From contig NZ_AP028679.1 of NCBI RefSeq assembly GCF_037076455.1, forward strand, positions 2,123,501 to 2,187,500: a stretch of DNA of 64,000 nucleotides, given 5' to 3'. Both the position numbers and the translations under genes were made by a program. The stretch is from Desulfoferula mesophila. Lineage in GTDB: Bacteria > Desulfobacterota > Desulfarculia > Desulfarculales > Desulfarculaceae. The notes beneath the pieces are model-generated. The model was not told where the DNA came from. It saw only the letters and a program-made list of their open reading frames with translations, and made no database searches. Below are positions 43,198-51,635 of the stretch, piece by piece; position 1 is the stretch's first letter; the number at the start of each line of letters is the position of its first letter.

Positions 43198-43611
43198 ATG
43201 ACCGACGAGCTGGCCGAAGTAAAAGAGCGCCTGGCCCGGAGCCGGGACAAGTTCCACACCCTAACCATGGCCCTGGCCCGCGCCCTGGGCGAGGGCATCG
43301 TGCTCTGCTCCCTGGACGGCAAGGTGGTGCAGGCCAACCAGGCCTTTCAGGACATGCTGGGCTACAACCTCAAAGAGCTGCACAAGAAGACCTGCCACGA
43401 CTTGACCCCGGCCAAGTGGCGCCCGATGGAAGACGAGTTGCGCCTGGAGCAGATCATGCCGCGGGGCTGGTCCGAGGTCTATGAGAAGGAATACCTTAAA
43501 AGCGACGGCACGGTCTTTCCGGTGCGCACCCAGGCCTGGCTGGTGCGCGAGGAAAGCGGCCGCCCCTTGTATGTGCTGAGCATAGTGCGCGACATCAGCG
43601 GCGAGGGCTAA
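43198..43611 (+). CDS. Stand-alone PAS-domain protein
   Basis: A 137-residue protein: a short helical start (TDELAEVKERLARSRDKFHTL) and one PAS domain (GIVLCSLDGKVVQANQAFQDMLGYNLKEL, YLKSDGTVFPVRTQAWLV, VLSIVRDISGEG). No output domain follows. It could act by protein contact, as a redox or ligand sensor. ATG 43198 follows GGGAGG. Its 3' end overlaps the 3' end of glgA by four bases, on the opposite strand. Confidence 0.88.
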   Translation: MTDELAEVKERLARSRDKFHTLTMALARALGEGIVLCSLDGKVVQANQAFQDMLGYNLKELHKKTCHDLTPAKWRPMEDELRLEQIMPRGWSEVYEKEYLKSDGTVFPVRTQAWLVREESGRPLYVLSIVRDISGEG

Positions 43612-45080
43612 CGCCGCGCGGCCGTGGCCTGGTAGAGCTCCAGGTAGCGCCGCGCGCTGGCCGTCCAGGAGAAGTCCTGGGCCATGCCGCGCCGCATTAG
43701 GCCTTGCCAGACCTCGGTCTGGGCGAAGACCCGGCAGGCCGTGCGCGCCTGCTCCAAAAAGGCCTCTCGGTTGAACTCGTGGAAAACAAAGCCCGTGCCT
43801 TTGCCCTGAGCCTGTTCATAGGCAAGCACCGTGTCCTTGAGCCCGCCGGTGGCGTGCACCAGGGGCGGGGTGCCGTAGCGCAGGGCGTACATCTGGTTAA
43901 GGCCGCAGGGCTCGAAGCGGCTGGGCATGAGCATCACGTCGCTGCCCCCTTGCAGCAGGTGGGCCAGCTGCTCGCTGAAGGCCAGCTTTAGTCCTACCCG
44001 GCCGGGATGGCGGGCGGCCAGGTGTGTGAGAGCGCCTTCCAGGTCCGCGTCGCCGGTGCCCAACAGGGCCAACCCCGCCCCCATGCCCACCAGGGCTTCG
44101 GCCGCCTCGGCAATGAGGCTCACCCCCTTCTGGTAGGTCAGGCGCCCGATGAAGCCCAGCACCGGGCCGGCCAAGTCGGCGTCCAGGCCAAAGGCGGTGA
44201 GCAGGGCCCGGCGGCAGGCCGCCTTGCCGCTCAGGTCGGCGCTGGAATAGGTGGCCGGCAGCAGGGAATCGTTTTCCGGCGACCACTGGGCGTAATCCAC
44301 CCCGTTCAATATGCCGTGCAGGTCCGGGGAGCGGCGGCGCAACACGCCGTCCATGCCCATGCCCAGGTCAGGCTGTTGAATTTCCTGCGCGTAGGTGGGG
44401 CTCACCGTGGTGATGGCTCCGGCGGTGATCAGCCCGGCCTTGAGCAAGGATATGTTGCCCCAATACTCGGCCCCTTCCACGTCGTTCATATAGGGGGGCA
44501 GGGCGGTGAGGTGGAAGTCGTGACGGGCATAGACGCCCTGGAACGCCAGGTTGTGAATAGTGATAATGCCCGCCGCGCCGTCCAGGGGGCCCAGGTCAAA
44601 GGGACGGGTGGCCAGGTAGGCGGGCAACAGGGCGGCCTGCCAATCGTGGGCATGCACCACCTGGGTGGGCCAGCCCAGGGCCCGAGCCAGTTCCACCGCT
44701 CCCCGGCACAGGAAAACGAAGCGCTCCAGGTTGTCGCCGAAATCGCCGTACCCGTCGCTGTAGAGTCCCTGGCGGTTGAAGTATTGCTCGTTGTGCAAAA
44801 GATACACCGGGCAGCCGCCCACTTGGCCCTGCCACACCCGGCAGGGCTTGGGCCACCCGGCCACGGGCACCATGAACTCCAGACCGCTGTCCCTGAGACC
44901 ATGGGCCTGGCGGTCGATATGGCCGTACAGGGGCATCACCAGGCGCACGTCCAGGCCCAGGGCGGCCAGGGCCGGGGGCAGCCCGGCGGCCACGTCGCCC
45001 AGGCCCCCGCTTTTGGCCAGGGGGGTCACCTCGGGAGTGAGAAACAGAACCTTGTTTATCGCGATGTCGCTGTGGGGCAC
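43608..45080 (-). CDS. glgA: Glycogen synthase
   Basis: A 490-residue GT5 enzyme. The N-terminal KSGGLGDVAAGLP holds the ADP-glucose binding K-x-G-G-L; FIGRLTYQKG, LGTGDADLEGALTHLA, and the C-terminal SRFEPCGLNQMYALRYGTPPLVHATGGLKDTV are typical. It builds alpha-1,4-glucan from ADP-glucose. Start GTG at 45080 has AGAGGGAAAG a little far upstream. No other glg gene is in the window. It is divergent from the PilZ gene. Confidence 0.95.
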   Translation of the reverse strand: MPHSDIAINKVLFLTPEVTPLAKSGGLGDVAAGLPPALAALGLDVRLVMPLYGHIDRQAHGLRDSGLEFMVPVAGWPKPCRVWQGQVGGCPVYLLHNEQYFNRQGLYSDGYGDFGDNLERFVFLCRGAVELARALGWPTQVVHAHDWQAALLPAYLATRPFDLGPLDGAAGIITIHNLAFQGVYARHDFHLTALPPYMNDVEGAEYWGNISLLKAGLITAGAITTVSPTYAQEIQQPDLGMGMDGVLRRRSPDLHGILNGVDYAQWSPENDSLLPATYSSADLSGKAACRRALLTAFGLDADLAGPVLGFIGRLTYQKGVSLIAEAAEALVGMGAGLALLGTGDADLEGALTHLAARHPGRVGLKLAFSEQLAHLLQGGSDVMLMPSRFEPCGLNQMYALRYGTPPLVHATGGLKDTVLAYEQAQGKGTGFVFHEFNREAFLEQARTACRVFAQTEVWQGLMRRGMAQDFSWTASARRYLELYQATAARR

Positions 45081-45151
45081 TTGCGTCTTTCCCTCTGGGT
45101 CAAAGTGAGCCCCTCGGCCGGGGGGCTTGATTTTTCCGTGCCGGTTTGCTA

Positions 45152-45571
45152 ATGATAATCATGCGTTGGTCACCTACAGAGCCCCAGGCGGCGTTGCGAA
45201 GCTTGATGAGGCGCTTGCCCTTGGGCCCCGAGCGCCGCGCCCAGATACGCGACGATGCCGACTTTGCGATGGAATTGCTGGTGCGCGAGGCTGTCTCCGG
45301 CAAGCCGCTTTCTACCCCGTGCCCCGCCCAAGTGGTCAATATCTCCCGCCGGGGCTGTTGCCTGGCCTTGAGGCGTCTCGACTGCGGCGGCTTTCATCTG
45401 CATCGCTGTCTCCAATCGCCCCAGGACTATCTCCTGGAATTCAACCTCCCCCTGCCCGGCGGCGGTGCCCGCCTGGTCACGGCCGAGTTGCGCTGGCTCA
45501 ACCGCGAGCCGGACGACCAAGACATGCCTTTCCGAGCCGGTCTGGCCCTGGTAAAGCACCCAAGGCCTTAA
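45152..45571 (+). CDS. PilZ-domain protein
   Basis: A 139-residue protein with a PilZ-like beta-barrel: VVNISRRGCCLALRR has the NxSxxG motif, and ELRWLNREPDD and FRAGLALV close the fold. The RxxxR arm is less clear (ERRAQIR), so c-di-GMP binding is probable but not certain. Start choice is open: ATG 45152 or ATG 45161, and no Shine-Dalgarno sequence is visible. A TTGATT with a poor -10 lies just upstream, so the mRNA may be leaderless or nearly so. Confidence 0.65.
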   Translation: MIIMRWSPTEPQAALRSLMRRLPLGPERRAQIRDDADFAMELLVREAVSGKPLSTPCPAQVVNISRRGCCLALRRLDCGGFHLHRCLQSPQDYLLEFNLPLPGGGARLVTAELRWLNREPDDQDMPFRAGLALVKHPRP

Positions 45572-45595
45572 AACAGGGACGCGGGGCAAACCTAC

Positions 45596-46294
45596 TCAGC
45601 TACCCAAGGCCGCCTGGGTAACCGGCAAAGAGGCCAGGGGTTCCGGCAGATCGCGCAGGGAGCCCTTGGGCCGCCGCACCGCGGGGATGCGCAACACCCT
45701 CTGAGGGGTAACCACCAGATCGGCCATCAGGTCCCAGGGATCCTGGGGAAGCTCCTCCACAATCTGTTCGTCGTGCACCAGCACCGCCACAGGGGTGGCG
45801 TCGGTGATTACCCCCAAATGCTTGAGCAAGGCCCAGGTGAAATCCCATAGACCCCGGCCGTCGCCCAGGATGCGGCCGCGCCGGTCCACGGCCAGGGCCG
45901 TGCCCACCACCAACTCGGCTTTGCCGGGCCGGGAGGCGGGAAGGCGCACCGGATGGCCGGACTCGGCCAGGGACCAACCCCGCAGAGACCGGCTGCGCAG
46001 GGGCAGGGGCACGTCCTGCGGAGCTATGCGTATCAACCCCTGCTTCATGCCCGGCGTGGCGGCCAAAAGGCTTTTGTTGTCGTTTAGCGCGTTGATGCGC
46101 ACCTGCAAAAGGCTGGGTTCCGGAGTGACCGCCAGGACACGGGTAAGGTGATACTCCTTGAGGCGGCGCAGGCGTTCGGCGGCCTGGCCCGCGCCCTCGA
46201 AAAACGGCACCCGCCCGGGGTGCAAGTCCTGGGGCCAAAGGTATTGCCAACGGGTGCTCAGCTTTTGGCGCAGCGCGTTTTTTTCTTCCGACAT
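45596..46294 (-). CDS. 5-formyltetrahydrofolate cyclo-ligase-like protein
   Basis: A 232-residue member of the 5-FTHF cyclo-ligase superfamily. ILGDGRGLWDFTWALLKHL corresponds to the GxGxGxYD nucleotide loop, and ALAVDRRGR precedes it. It is longer than bacterial FCL (about 180) and the N-terminal part differs, so the substrate may not be formyl-THF. The real start is ATG 46294; the long in-frame reading further upstream runs through the neighbouring gene. It starts five bases after that gene's stop. Confidence 0.75.
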   Translation of the reverse strand: MSEEKNALRQKLSTRWQYLWPQDLHPGRVPFFEGAGQAAERLRRLKEYHLTRVLAVTPEPSLLQVRINALNDNKSLLAATPGMKQGLIRIAPQDVPLPLRSRSLRGWSLAESGHPVRLPASRPGKAELVVGTALAVDRRGRILGDGRGLWDFTWALLKHLGVITDATPVAVLVHDEQIVEELPQDPWDLMADLVVTPQRVLRIPAVRRPKGSLRDLPEPLASLPVTQAALGS

Positions 46295-46299
46295 GGGTC

Positions 46300-48906
46300 T
46301 CACCTCTCCAGCAGGCGCCCCGCTTTGCGGGCCTGCTCCAGCGCTTGGCGGTACTGTTCTTCGGGTGAGGGGGACCCCAGCATGTTGTCCAGAATGCTGC
46401 GTTCCTGATCCGGTGCGCGCTGTTGGGACTTGATGAGCTCGCTGGTCGTGGGGCGGGACTGCTTGAAGGCCACCAGGCGGCCGTCGTCCAGGGGAGCGGC
46501 CAGCCGCCAGGCGGTGAGCTTTATGCGCGGTCCGGTGGGGGCGTCGGTCACGAACTCCAGCTTGTGGCGATAGTAACGGGCCTTGGCTCCCGGCTGGCCC
46601 ACCGCCACGCCCTCGGCGCTCTTGCCGTCGGCGCTCAGGCGGTAGCGGCCGTAGAACTTGGGGCCCTCCAGGTTGGCGTAGTACCAGAACATGAACAGCT
46701 CGTCTCCCCGGCGGACCAGGAAGAAACGGCCCCAGCCGTCGCCGCGCCAGGAACCGGACCAGTCGTAGAGCAGGGGCGGGCTGTAGCGGGCCCCCTTGGC
46801 GGCCAGGGCGTAGGCCAGGCGGCGGGGGGTGCCATAGCCCTCTTGGCGGGCCTGGTCCACCGTTTTGGAATCGCTGGCGTACAGGCGGTCCAGGGAGGTG
46901 CCGCCGCGCAGGGGTTCGGGGAACTGGGCCTCCAGGCCCCACAGCTCCACCCGGCCGGGGCCTTTTTCCTCGGGCGCGTAGCCCAGCAGGCCCAGGGGGC
47001 GGCAGCCGGGGGGCGGCGTGGTGCTGTCAGTTATCAGGTAGTAACCGGCCTGGTCGTGCACGTAGCCCCACAGGGCGCGGCTGCCGGTGACCGGCTTGAC
47101 CCATAGGCGAGCCACGGGGCCTTCCAGGCGATAGCCTTGCGCCTCCCAGGAGCGGACTCCGTCGGCGTCCACGGCGTAGGCGTGGCGCAGCAGGCCCGGA
47201 TGCCACAGGCGCATCAGGTCGTGGGTGGCCGGGGCCGAAGGCCGGGCCGTGGGCTCGGCGGCCGCCTGGGACGCCCCGGGGTTGATGGTCAGGCCGGGCG
47301 GAGTGGGCGACGCGGGGTCTTCGGCCTGGGGCCACAGGCGCACCTCGCTGATAGTGCCCTTGAAGGAGCGTCCGGGCCAGCGGCTGCCTCCCACCAGGTA
47401 GGGGGCGGCCGATCCGCTCCAGGGGCCGGGCAGGGGCGCGGCGGCCGCCTGATTGCCGTCCAGGCGCAAAAGGGCCTGTCCCCCGGCCTCCCAGCCCAGC
47501 CAGGCGGTGTGTTCACCATCCGGCGACACGGTGGAGTCGGAGCATAGGGACGCGACTCCCTGGCTGGTGTCCAGCAGGGCGCAAAGGTGGTTTTGGGAGT
47601 CCAGGTACAGCTCCAGGCGCTGGCCGTAGCCCCCCTGGGAGAACAGGGCCCCGGGTTGTCCGGTGGACGGGCCGGGATTGAAGCTGACCTCCACCGCGCC
47701 GGCGGGGCCGCCGGGCAGATCGGTGCGCGAGGGGATAACCTGGGGCAAACCCTCCGGGGTGGCGGCGGCCGTGGCGGTTTGGGTGCTGGTGCGCTCCAGC
47801 AGGAAGGTCTCCGGCTTCAGATGAGGCGGCCTCGGTTGCTCCTGGGGCCACCAATAGGCGGTCACTTCCATGCGGTTAGGCTCAAGCAGCCGGAAGGCGA
47901 AGCTGCCCTGGTTGCCGCAACACTGGTTGGGCTGGTCCTGGGCCTGGCCTTCCAGACGCTCGGGCCCGGCCGGCGTGGCCCGCCCCTTGGAAAGATAGCG
48001 CGGCCGCTCCAGCGAGCCGCCATAGGCCACGAAAGAGAAGCCCTTGTCCGAGCCGGTGATCTTAAAAAAGTCGCTGCCCGTGCGGGTGTCCACCCACACC
48101 CCGCTGAGGTTGCCTTCGCGGCTGATTTGGGGGCCGGGGGGAGAAGCGGGCAGTCCCTGGCGGGTCAGGTTGATTTGCCCCTGACCCAGGGTGGAGGTGA
48201 AGGCGCCCCCCAGGCTAAGCCCCGAGGCCTCCTCGGCCAGTTGGGCCCTCAACTCGAAGCCCGCCGCCGGGTCGCTGTATTGCAGCAAGGCGCCGCCCGA
48301 GGTGGGGGTGAGGTTAAGATGGCCGGGCCTGCCCTCCCAAACCCCGGCCAGGGAGTCGCCCTGGGGGGTGAGCTCCAACTTGCCCTGGGTCAGGTCTCCG
48401 GGCACGCCATTAGGCAATAGATTGGCATACCAATAGGTTATCCGCCATCCCCCGGCCAGGCGGTCCGTCTGCTCCCTGGGCGGCAAGCCGGCTATACGGC
48501 GGAAGACCATGCCGGAGTCGCCGGGCCAGGCCGGGCGATCCAGGGTGGGCGCGAACAAGGTGAAGCGAAAGGCCTCCGGCCCCAGGGGCTCTATTTCCTG
48601 GCGGCCCCGGCCGGGGCAGCAGGAGCCGGGCAGGGATTGCCACACTCCGGTAAGCTGCTTGCCGCCCGGTCCGGGCACCAGGCGCCCCAGGTAGGCGAAA
48701 CCGCCCAGGTGGGTGGCTTTGTCGCCCTGCCACAGGCGCAGGAGCACCGAGCCGTCGGGCTGGGGAGCCACCAAGGCGGTGGCCGAGAGATCTGCGGGCT
48801 GATAGATGCCGGCTTTGAGGGGCGAGGCGTCCTGGGCGGGGGCCAAGGAGGGCAATACCAGGCAACAACCTAAAATCAGCAGGAAAAACAGTGTCCTAAA
48901 TCGCAT
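46300..48906 (-). CDS. Large exported mosaic protein with LamG-like and DUF5648-like domains
   Basis: An 868-residue protein with signal peptide (FLLILGCCLVLPSLA, cleavage after APA). Several beta modules of ~100 residues follow; two contain a CC pair in similar context (SLPGSCCPGRGRQE and QPNQCCGNQGSFAF), suggesting an internal duplication. Residues ~395-560 look like a concanavalin/LamG sandwich (GAVEVSFNPGP, FKGTISEVRLW). Residues ~590-690 resemble DUF5648 (LMRLWHPGLLRHAYAVDADG, SWEAQGYRLEG). The C-terminal ~120 residues are helical and charged. No enzyme motif. Probably extracytoplasmic, perhaps glycan-binding. Confidence 0.75.
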   Translation of the reverse strand: MRFRTLFFLLILGCCLVLPSLAPAQDASPLKAGIYQPADLSATALVAPQPDGSVLLRLWQGDKATHLGGFAYLGRLVPGPGGKQLTGVWQSLPGSCCPGRGRQEIEPLGPEAFRFTLFAPTLDRPAWPGDSGMVFRRIAGLPPREQTDRLAGGWRITYWYANLLPNGVPGDLTQGKLELTPQGDSLAGVWEGRPGHLNLTPTSGGALLQYSDPAAGFELRAQLAEEASGLSLGGAFTSTLGQGQINLTRQGLPASPPGPQISREGNLSGVWVDTRTGSDFFKITGSDKGFSFVAYGGSLERPRYLSKGRATPAGPERLEGQAQDQPNQCCGNQGSFAFRLLEPNRMEVTAYWWPQEQPRPPHLKPETFLLERTSTQTATAAATPEGLPQVIPSRTDLPGGPAGAVEVSFNPGPSTGQPGALFSQGGYGQRLELYLDSQNHLCALLDTSQGVASLCSDSTVSPDGEHTAWLGWEAGGQALLRLDGNQAAAAPLPGPWSGSAAPYLVGGSRWPGRSFKGTISEVRLWPQAEDPASPTPPGLTINPGASQAAAEPTARPSAPATHDLMRLWHPGLLRHAYAVDADGVRSWEAQGYRLEGPVARLWVKPVTGSRALWGYVHDQAGYYLITDSTTPPPGCRPLGLLGYAPEEKGPGRVELWGLEAQFPEPLRGGTSLDRLYASDSKTVDQARQEGYGTPRRLAYALAAKGARYSPPLLYDWSGSWRGDGWGRFFLVRRGDELFMFWYYANLEGPKFYGRYRLSADGKSAEGVAVGQPGAKARYYRHKLEFVTDAPTGPRIKLTAWRLAAPLDDGRLVAFKQSRPTTSELIKSQQRAPDQERSILDNMLGSPSPEEQYRQALEQARKAGRLLER

Positions 48907-48950
48907 TTAGTTGATCCGATGGATGAGCGGGAATGGGCAATATTGGTTTC

Positions 48951-48979
48951 ATTGTCCCCGTGGGAGCGGGTATTGTCAA
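48951..48979 (-). promoter_or_regulatory. Promoter for the large exported protein
   Basis: TTGACA, 17-base spacer, GACAAT on the minus strand; start predicted near 48944, 38 bases before the ATG at 48906. Confidence 0.55.
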
Positions 48980-49018
48980 TGCCTGGCAAGGCGCTGTAAA
49001 AGATAAACAAAAAGTGAC

Positions 49019-49047
49019 TTGCACCATCGCCGGGTGGTGATTATATT
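49019..49047 (+). promoter_or_regulatory. Promoter for the HExxH protein
   Basis: TTGCAC, 17-base spacer, TATATT; start predicted near 49054, 20 bases before GTG 49074. Confidence 0.6.
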
Positions 49048-49073
49048 CATCTCCGAGAGCACAGGAGGAGCAA

Positions 49074-49607
49074 GTGCAGCCCCAAGCGGTATTTGGCCAG
49101 GAAGAACTTCGGCTTTTGGCCGAAGGGCTCAACGTAGCCGAGGACAGCGTGAGCGATTATTTCCGCCTGTCCGAGGGCTTTTGGTGCCGCCACCCCTTTG
49201 AGGTGCGCACCCTGGCCGAGTTGGCCCCCACGGAGGTGGCTCCCGAGGCTCTGGCCCAGGTGCTTAGGTTGCGCCAAGCGGATTCGCGCAGGCTGCGGAA
49301 TCGGGATTTCTGGCGCATCTGCTTCCAGGACCACAATTTCTTGGAAGCCATGGAAGGCCAAAGCGAGCAAGAGCTATTCCTGCCCATGCTCACCTACGTG
49401 ATGGTGCACGAGTTGGTGCACGTGGTGCGCTTCGCCACTTATGTGCAGTTGTTCGAGTTGGATCAGCAGCGCCGCCAGGCCGAGGAGGCCAAGGTGCACC
49501 GGTTGAGCGCCGAGGTGCTGAAAAAGGTGCGTCTGCCCCATTTGGAGCGGGTGCTGGATTGTTACGAGAATTTCGCAGCCACCCTCAGCCCAGAGGGTCA
49601 CTGCTAG
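49074..49607 (+). CDS. HExxH protein, possible zinc metallopeptidase
   Basis: A 177-residue soluble protein. VMVHELVHVVRF contains an HELVH (HExxH) zinc motif at residues 112-116 inside a helix, as in zincins. The C-terminal part continues as a helix with charged residues (QQRRQAEEAKVHRL); a possible third ligand is not certain. GTG 49074 lies four bases after GGAGGAG. FmdB follows 30 bases later. I do not recognise a named family, so peptidase activity is inferred from the motif alone. Confidence 0.7.
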   Translation: MQPQAVFGQEELRLLAEGLNVAEDSVSDYFRLSEGFWCRHPFEVRTLAELAPTEVAPEALAQVLRLRQADSRRLRNRDFWRICFQDHNFLEAMEGQSEQELFLPMLTYVMVHELVHVVRFATYVQLFELDQQRRQAEEAKVHRLSAEVLKKVRLPHLERVLDCYENFAATLSPEGHC

Positions 49608-49637
49608 CGCGGCAAGACAAGTCAGAGGAGTTTGACC

Positions 49638-49934
49638 ATGCCCGTTTATGAATACGAATGTTGTAACTGCAACCAGGTTTGCGAGGCCTTGCAAAAGGTC
49701 AGCGACGCGCCCCTGAAAAAATGCCCCCAGTGCGGTGGCAAGCTCAAGAAGATCATGAGCTTGAACTCCTTCCAGCTCAAGGGCGGCGGCTGGTACGTAA
49801 CCGATTACAAGGGTAAGAACTCCTCCACGGCGGCGCCGGTCGAAAGCCCGGCCTCCACCGACAGCGCTCCCAAGACCGACACCGCCGCCAAAAAGGAAAC
49901 CAAGCCCAAGGCAGCCAAGGCCGACAAGAGCTAG
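49638..49934 (+). CDS. FmdB-type small zinc-ribbon protein
   Basis: A 98-residue protein. The first 40 residues are an FmdB zinc ribbon: MPVYEYECCNCNQ and KKCPQCGGKLKKI, with two CxxC pairs. A WYVTDYK segment and a Lys/Ala/Thr-rich tail follow. FmdB-like proteins are proposed regulators but the role is not firmly known. ATG 49638 follows GAGGAG; a TTG two codons earlier is less likely. Confidence 0.88.
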   Translation: MPVYEYECCNCNQVCEALQKVSDAPLKKCPQCGGKLKKIMSLNSFQLKGGGWYVTDYKGKNSSTAAPVESPASTDSAPKTDTAAKKETKPKAAKADKS

Positions 49935-49960
49935 GCAAGCGGCATAATCCTGAGCAACAC

Positions 49961-49994
49961 CACAGGCGCCCCCCGTGCAGGGAGGGCGCCTGTG
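49961..49994. terminator. Hairpin after fmdB without a U-tract
   Basis: Perfect 11-base arms CACAGGCGCCC / GGGCGCCTGTG with a 12-base loop. There is no T-run, so it may be a factor-dependent terminator or processing site. Confidence 0.4.
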
Positions 49995-50052
49995 CCATGC
50001 CCGGAGATTGACACTCCCGGCCCAGCCGCCTATTTTGAGCCAGGGAGGAAAC

Positions 50053-50781
50053 ATGCAGCCCACGCCGATACAAGCAGCAGCCCAGCGCTTGGCCCAGGCC
50101 CAAAAAGTGGCGGTGCTCACCGGGGCGGGCATCTCCGCCGAGTCCGGGGTGCCCACCTTTCGCGGGGCCGACGGCTTGTGGGAGCAATACCGCCCCGAAG
50201 ACCTGGCCACGCCCCAGGCCTTTGCCCGCGACCCGGAGCTGGTCTGGCGCTGGTATCAATGGCGGCGGGAGCTCATAAGCCGTTGCGCCCCCAACCCGGC
50301 CCACCGCGCTCTCAAGGACCTGGAATACAGAGCCGAAGCCTTTACCCTGATAACCCAAAACGTGGACGGCCTGCATCGCCTGGCCGGTAGCCGCAACCTC
50401 TTGGAGGTGCACGGCAACCTGTGGATGGTGCGCTGCACCGCCTGCGGGGCTCTCTACGAGGAACGCAGTCTGGAGCTTTCCCCGCGCCCCGCCTGCCGGG
50501 AGTGCGGCGGCTTGCTCAGGCCTCACGTGGTGTGGTTCGGCGAGTCTCTGGACGGCCGCATTCTCGACGCGGCCTGGCGGGCGGCGGCCGGATGCCAGGT
50601 TATGTTGGTGGTGGGCACCAGCGCGGTGGTGCAGCCCGCCGCCGGCTTGGCCTCGGTGGCAAAGCAGGCCGGGGCCTTTGTCATCGAGGTGAACCTGGAG
50701 CCCACCCCCAACAGCCGGGAAGTGGACCTGTCGCTCATGGGCAAGGCCGGCGAGATCCTGCCCCAACTGCTGGCGGTATGA
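50053..50781 (+). CDS. cobB: Sirtuin, class III-type NAD-dependent deacylase
   Basis: A 242-residue sirtuin. GAGISAESGVPTFRG and TQNVDGLH bind NAD; the catalytic His is in LEVHGNL; four cysteines (CTACG and CRECGG) hold zinc. The WRWYQWRREL segment has the Y-x-x-R pair that marks class III sirtuins, which remove succinyl and other acidic acyl groups as well as acetyl. ATG 50053 follows GGAGG. Its end overlaps the next start by four bases. Confidence 0.95.
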   Translation: MQPTPIQAAAQRLAQAQKVAVLTGAGISAESGVPTFRGADGLWEQYRPEDLATPQAFARDPELVWRWYQWRRELISRCAPNPAHRALKDLEYRAEAFTLITQNVDGLHRLAGSRNLLEVHGNLWMVRCTACGALYEERSLELSPRPACRECGGLLRPHVVWFGESLDGRILDAAWRAAAGCQVMLVVGTSAVVQPAAGLASVAKQAGAFVIEVNLEPTPNSREVDLSLMGKAGEILPQLLAV

Positions 50782-51587
50782 GCATGCAAGAGCGCCCCAT
50801 CATCACCCTGACCAGCGATTTCGGCCCCGGACCCTACGTGGGCGTCATGAAGGGGGTAATCCTGGGGCTCTGCCCCCAAGCCACCCTGGTGGATTTGGAT
50901 CACTCCCTGGCCTCCCAGGACGTCCTGGCCGGGGCTTTGACCTTGGAGCAGGCCCTGGGGGTGTTTCCCCCCGGCACGGTGCATCTGGCCGTGGTGGACC
51001 CCGGTGTGGGCACCGAACGCCGCGCCCTGGCGGTGGCCGGGGCGGGTGATTTGTGGGTGGGGCCGGACAACGGCATCTTCACGCCGGTCTTTCTGGCCGA
51101 CCCCGCGGCCAAGGCCTATGAGATAACCGACCAGTCTCTCTTCCGCGATCCCGTGTCCGCCACCTTCCACGGCCGGGACGTCTTTGCTCCAGTGGCCGCC
51201 GCCTTGGCCCTGGGCCGCGACCCGGCCACCCTGGGCCCCTTGGTGAGCGATCCAATGCGCCTGGACTGGCCCCGGCCCCGCCGCGAAGGCGAGGCCCTGG
51301 TGGGCCAGGTGCTCATGGCCGATCGCTTCGGCAACCTGATAAGCAACCTGCCGCAAGCGGAGGTGGGGGCCTTTCTAAAGGACCGCCAGGCCTTGATAAG
51401 CCTGGCCGGCGGGGCGGTGAAGGGCATTTCCCGCGCCTACGGTCAAAAGGAGCCCGGCCAGCTGTTGGCCCTGTTCAACTCCCAGGGCCGCCTGGAGCTG
51501 GCCCTGAGCCAGGGCAGCTTTCTGGAACGCCTGGGTCTGAAGCCAGGTAACGAGCGCGGCCTGGAGGTGAGGGTGGAGGCACAGTAG
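50778..51587 (+). CDS. SAM hydroxide adenosyltransferase (DUF62 family)
   Basis: A 269-residue protein. ITLTSDFGPGPYVGVMKGVI, VDLDHSLASQDVLAGA, VVDPGVGTERRAL, GPDNGIF and FHGRDVFAPVAAALA are characteristic of DUF62, which splits S-adenosylmethionine to adenosine and methionine with hydroxide. ATG 50778 overlaps the sirtuin TGA (ATGA); ATG 50784 is an in-frame alternative. It is co-translated with the sirtuin. Confidence 0.92.
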   Translation: MSMQERPIITLTSDFGPGPYVGVMKGVILGLCPQATLVDLDHSLASQDVLAGALTLEQALGVFPPGTVHLAVVDPGVGTERRALAVAGAGDLWVGPDNGIFTPVFLADPAAKAYEITDQSLFRDPVSATFHGRDVFAPVAAALALGRDPATLGPLVSDPMRLDWPRPRREGEALVGQVLMADRFGNLISNLPQAEVGAFLKDRQALISLAGGAVKGISRAYGQKEPGQLLALFNSQGRLELALSQGSFLERLGLKPGNERGLEVRVEAQ

Positions 51588-51600
51588 GGCGGCGCCTGCG

Positions 51601-51629
51601 TTGACACCCCCGATTTGTCGCCCTATACT
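51601..51629 (+). promoter_or_regulatory. Strong promoter giving a leaderless mRNA
   Basis: TTGACA, 17-base spacer, TATACT. Counting seven bases past the -10 gives 51636, exactly the A of the next ATG. Confidence 0.72.
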
Positions 51630-51635
51630 CCCTGC

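Noticed and set aside
45596-46942. 448-codon frame containing the cyclo-ligase-like protein
   Set aside because: The first 216 codons are out of frame inside the large exported protein gene; the ATG at 46294 gives the family-like start.
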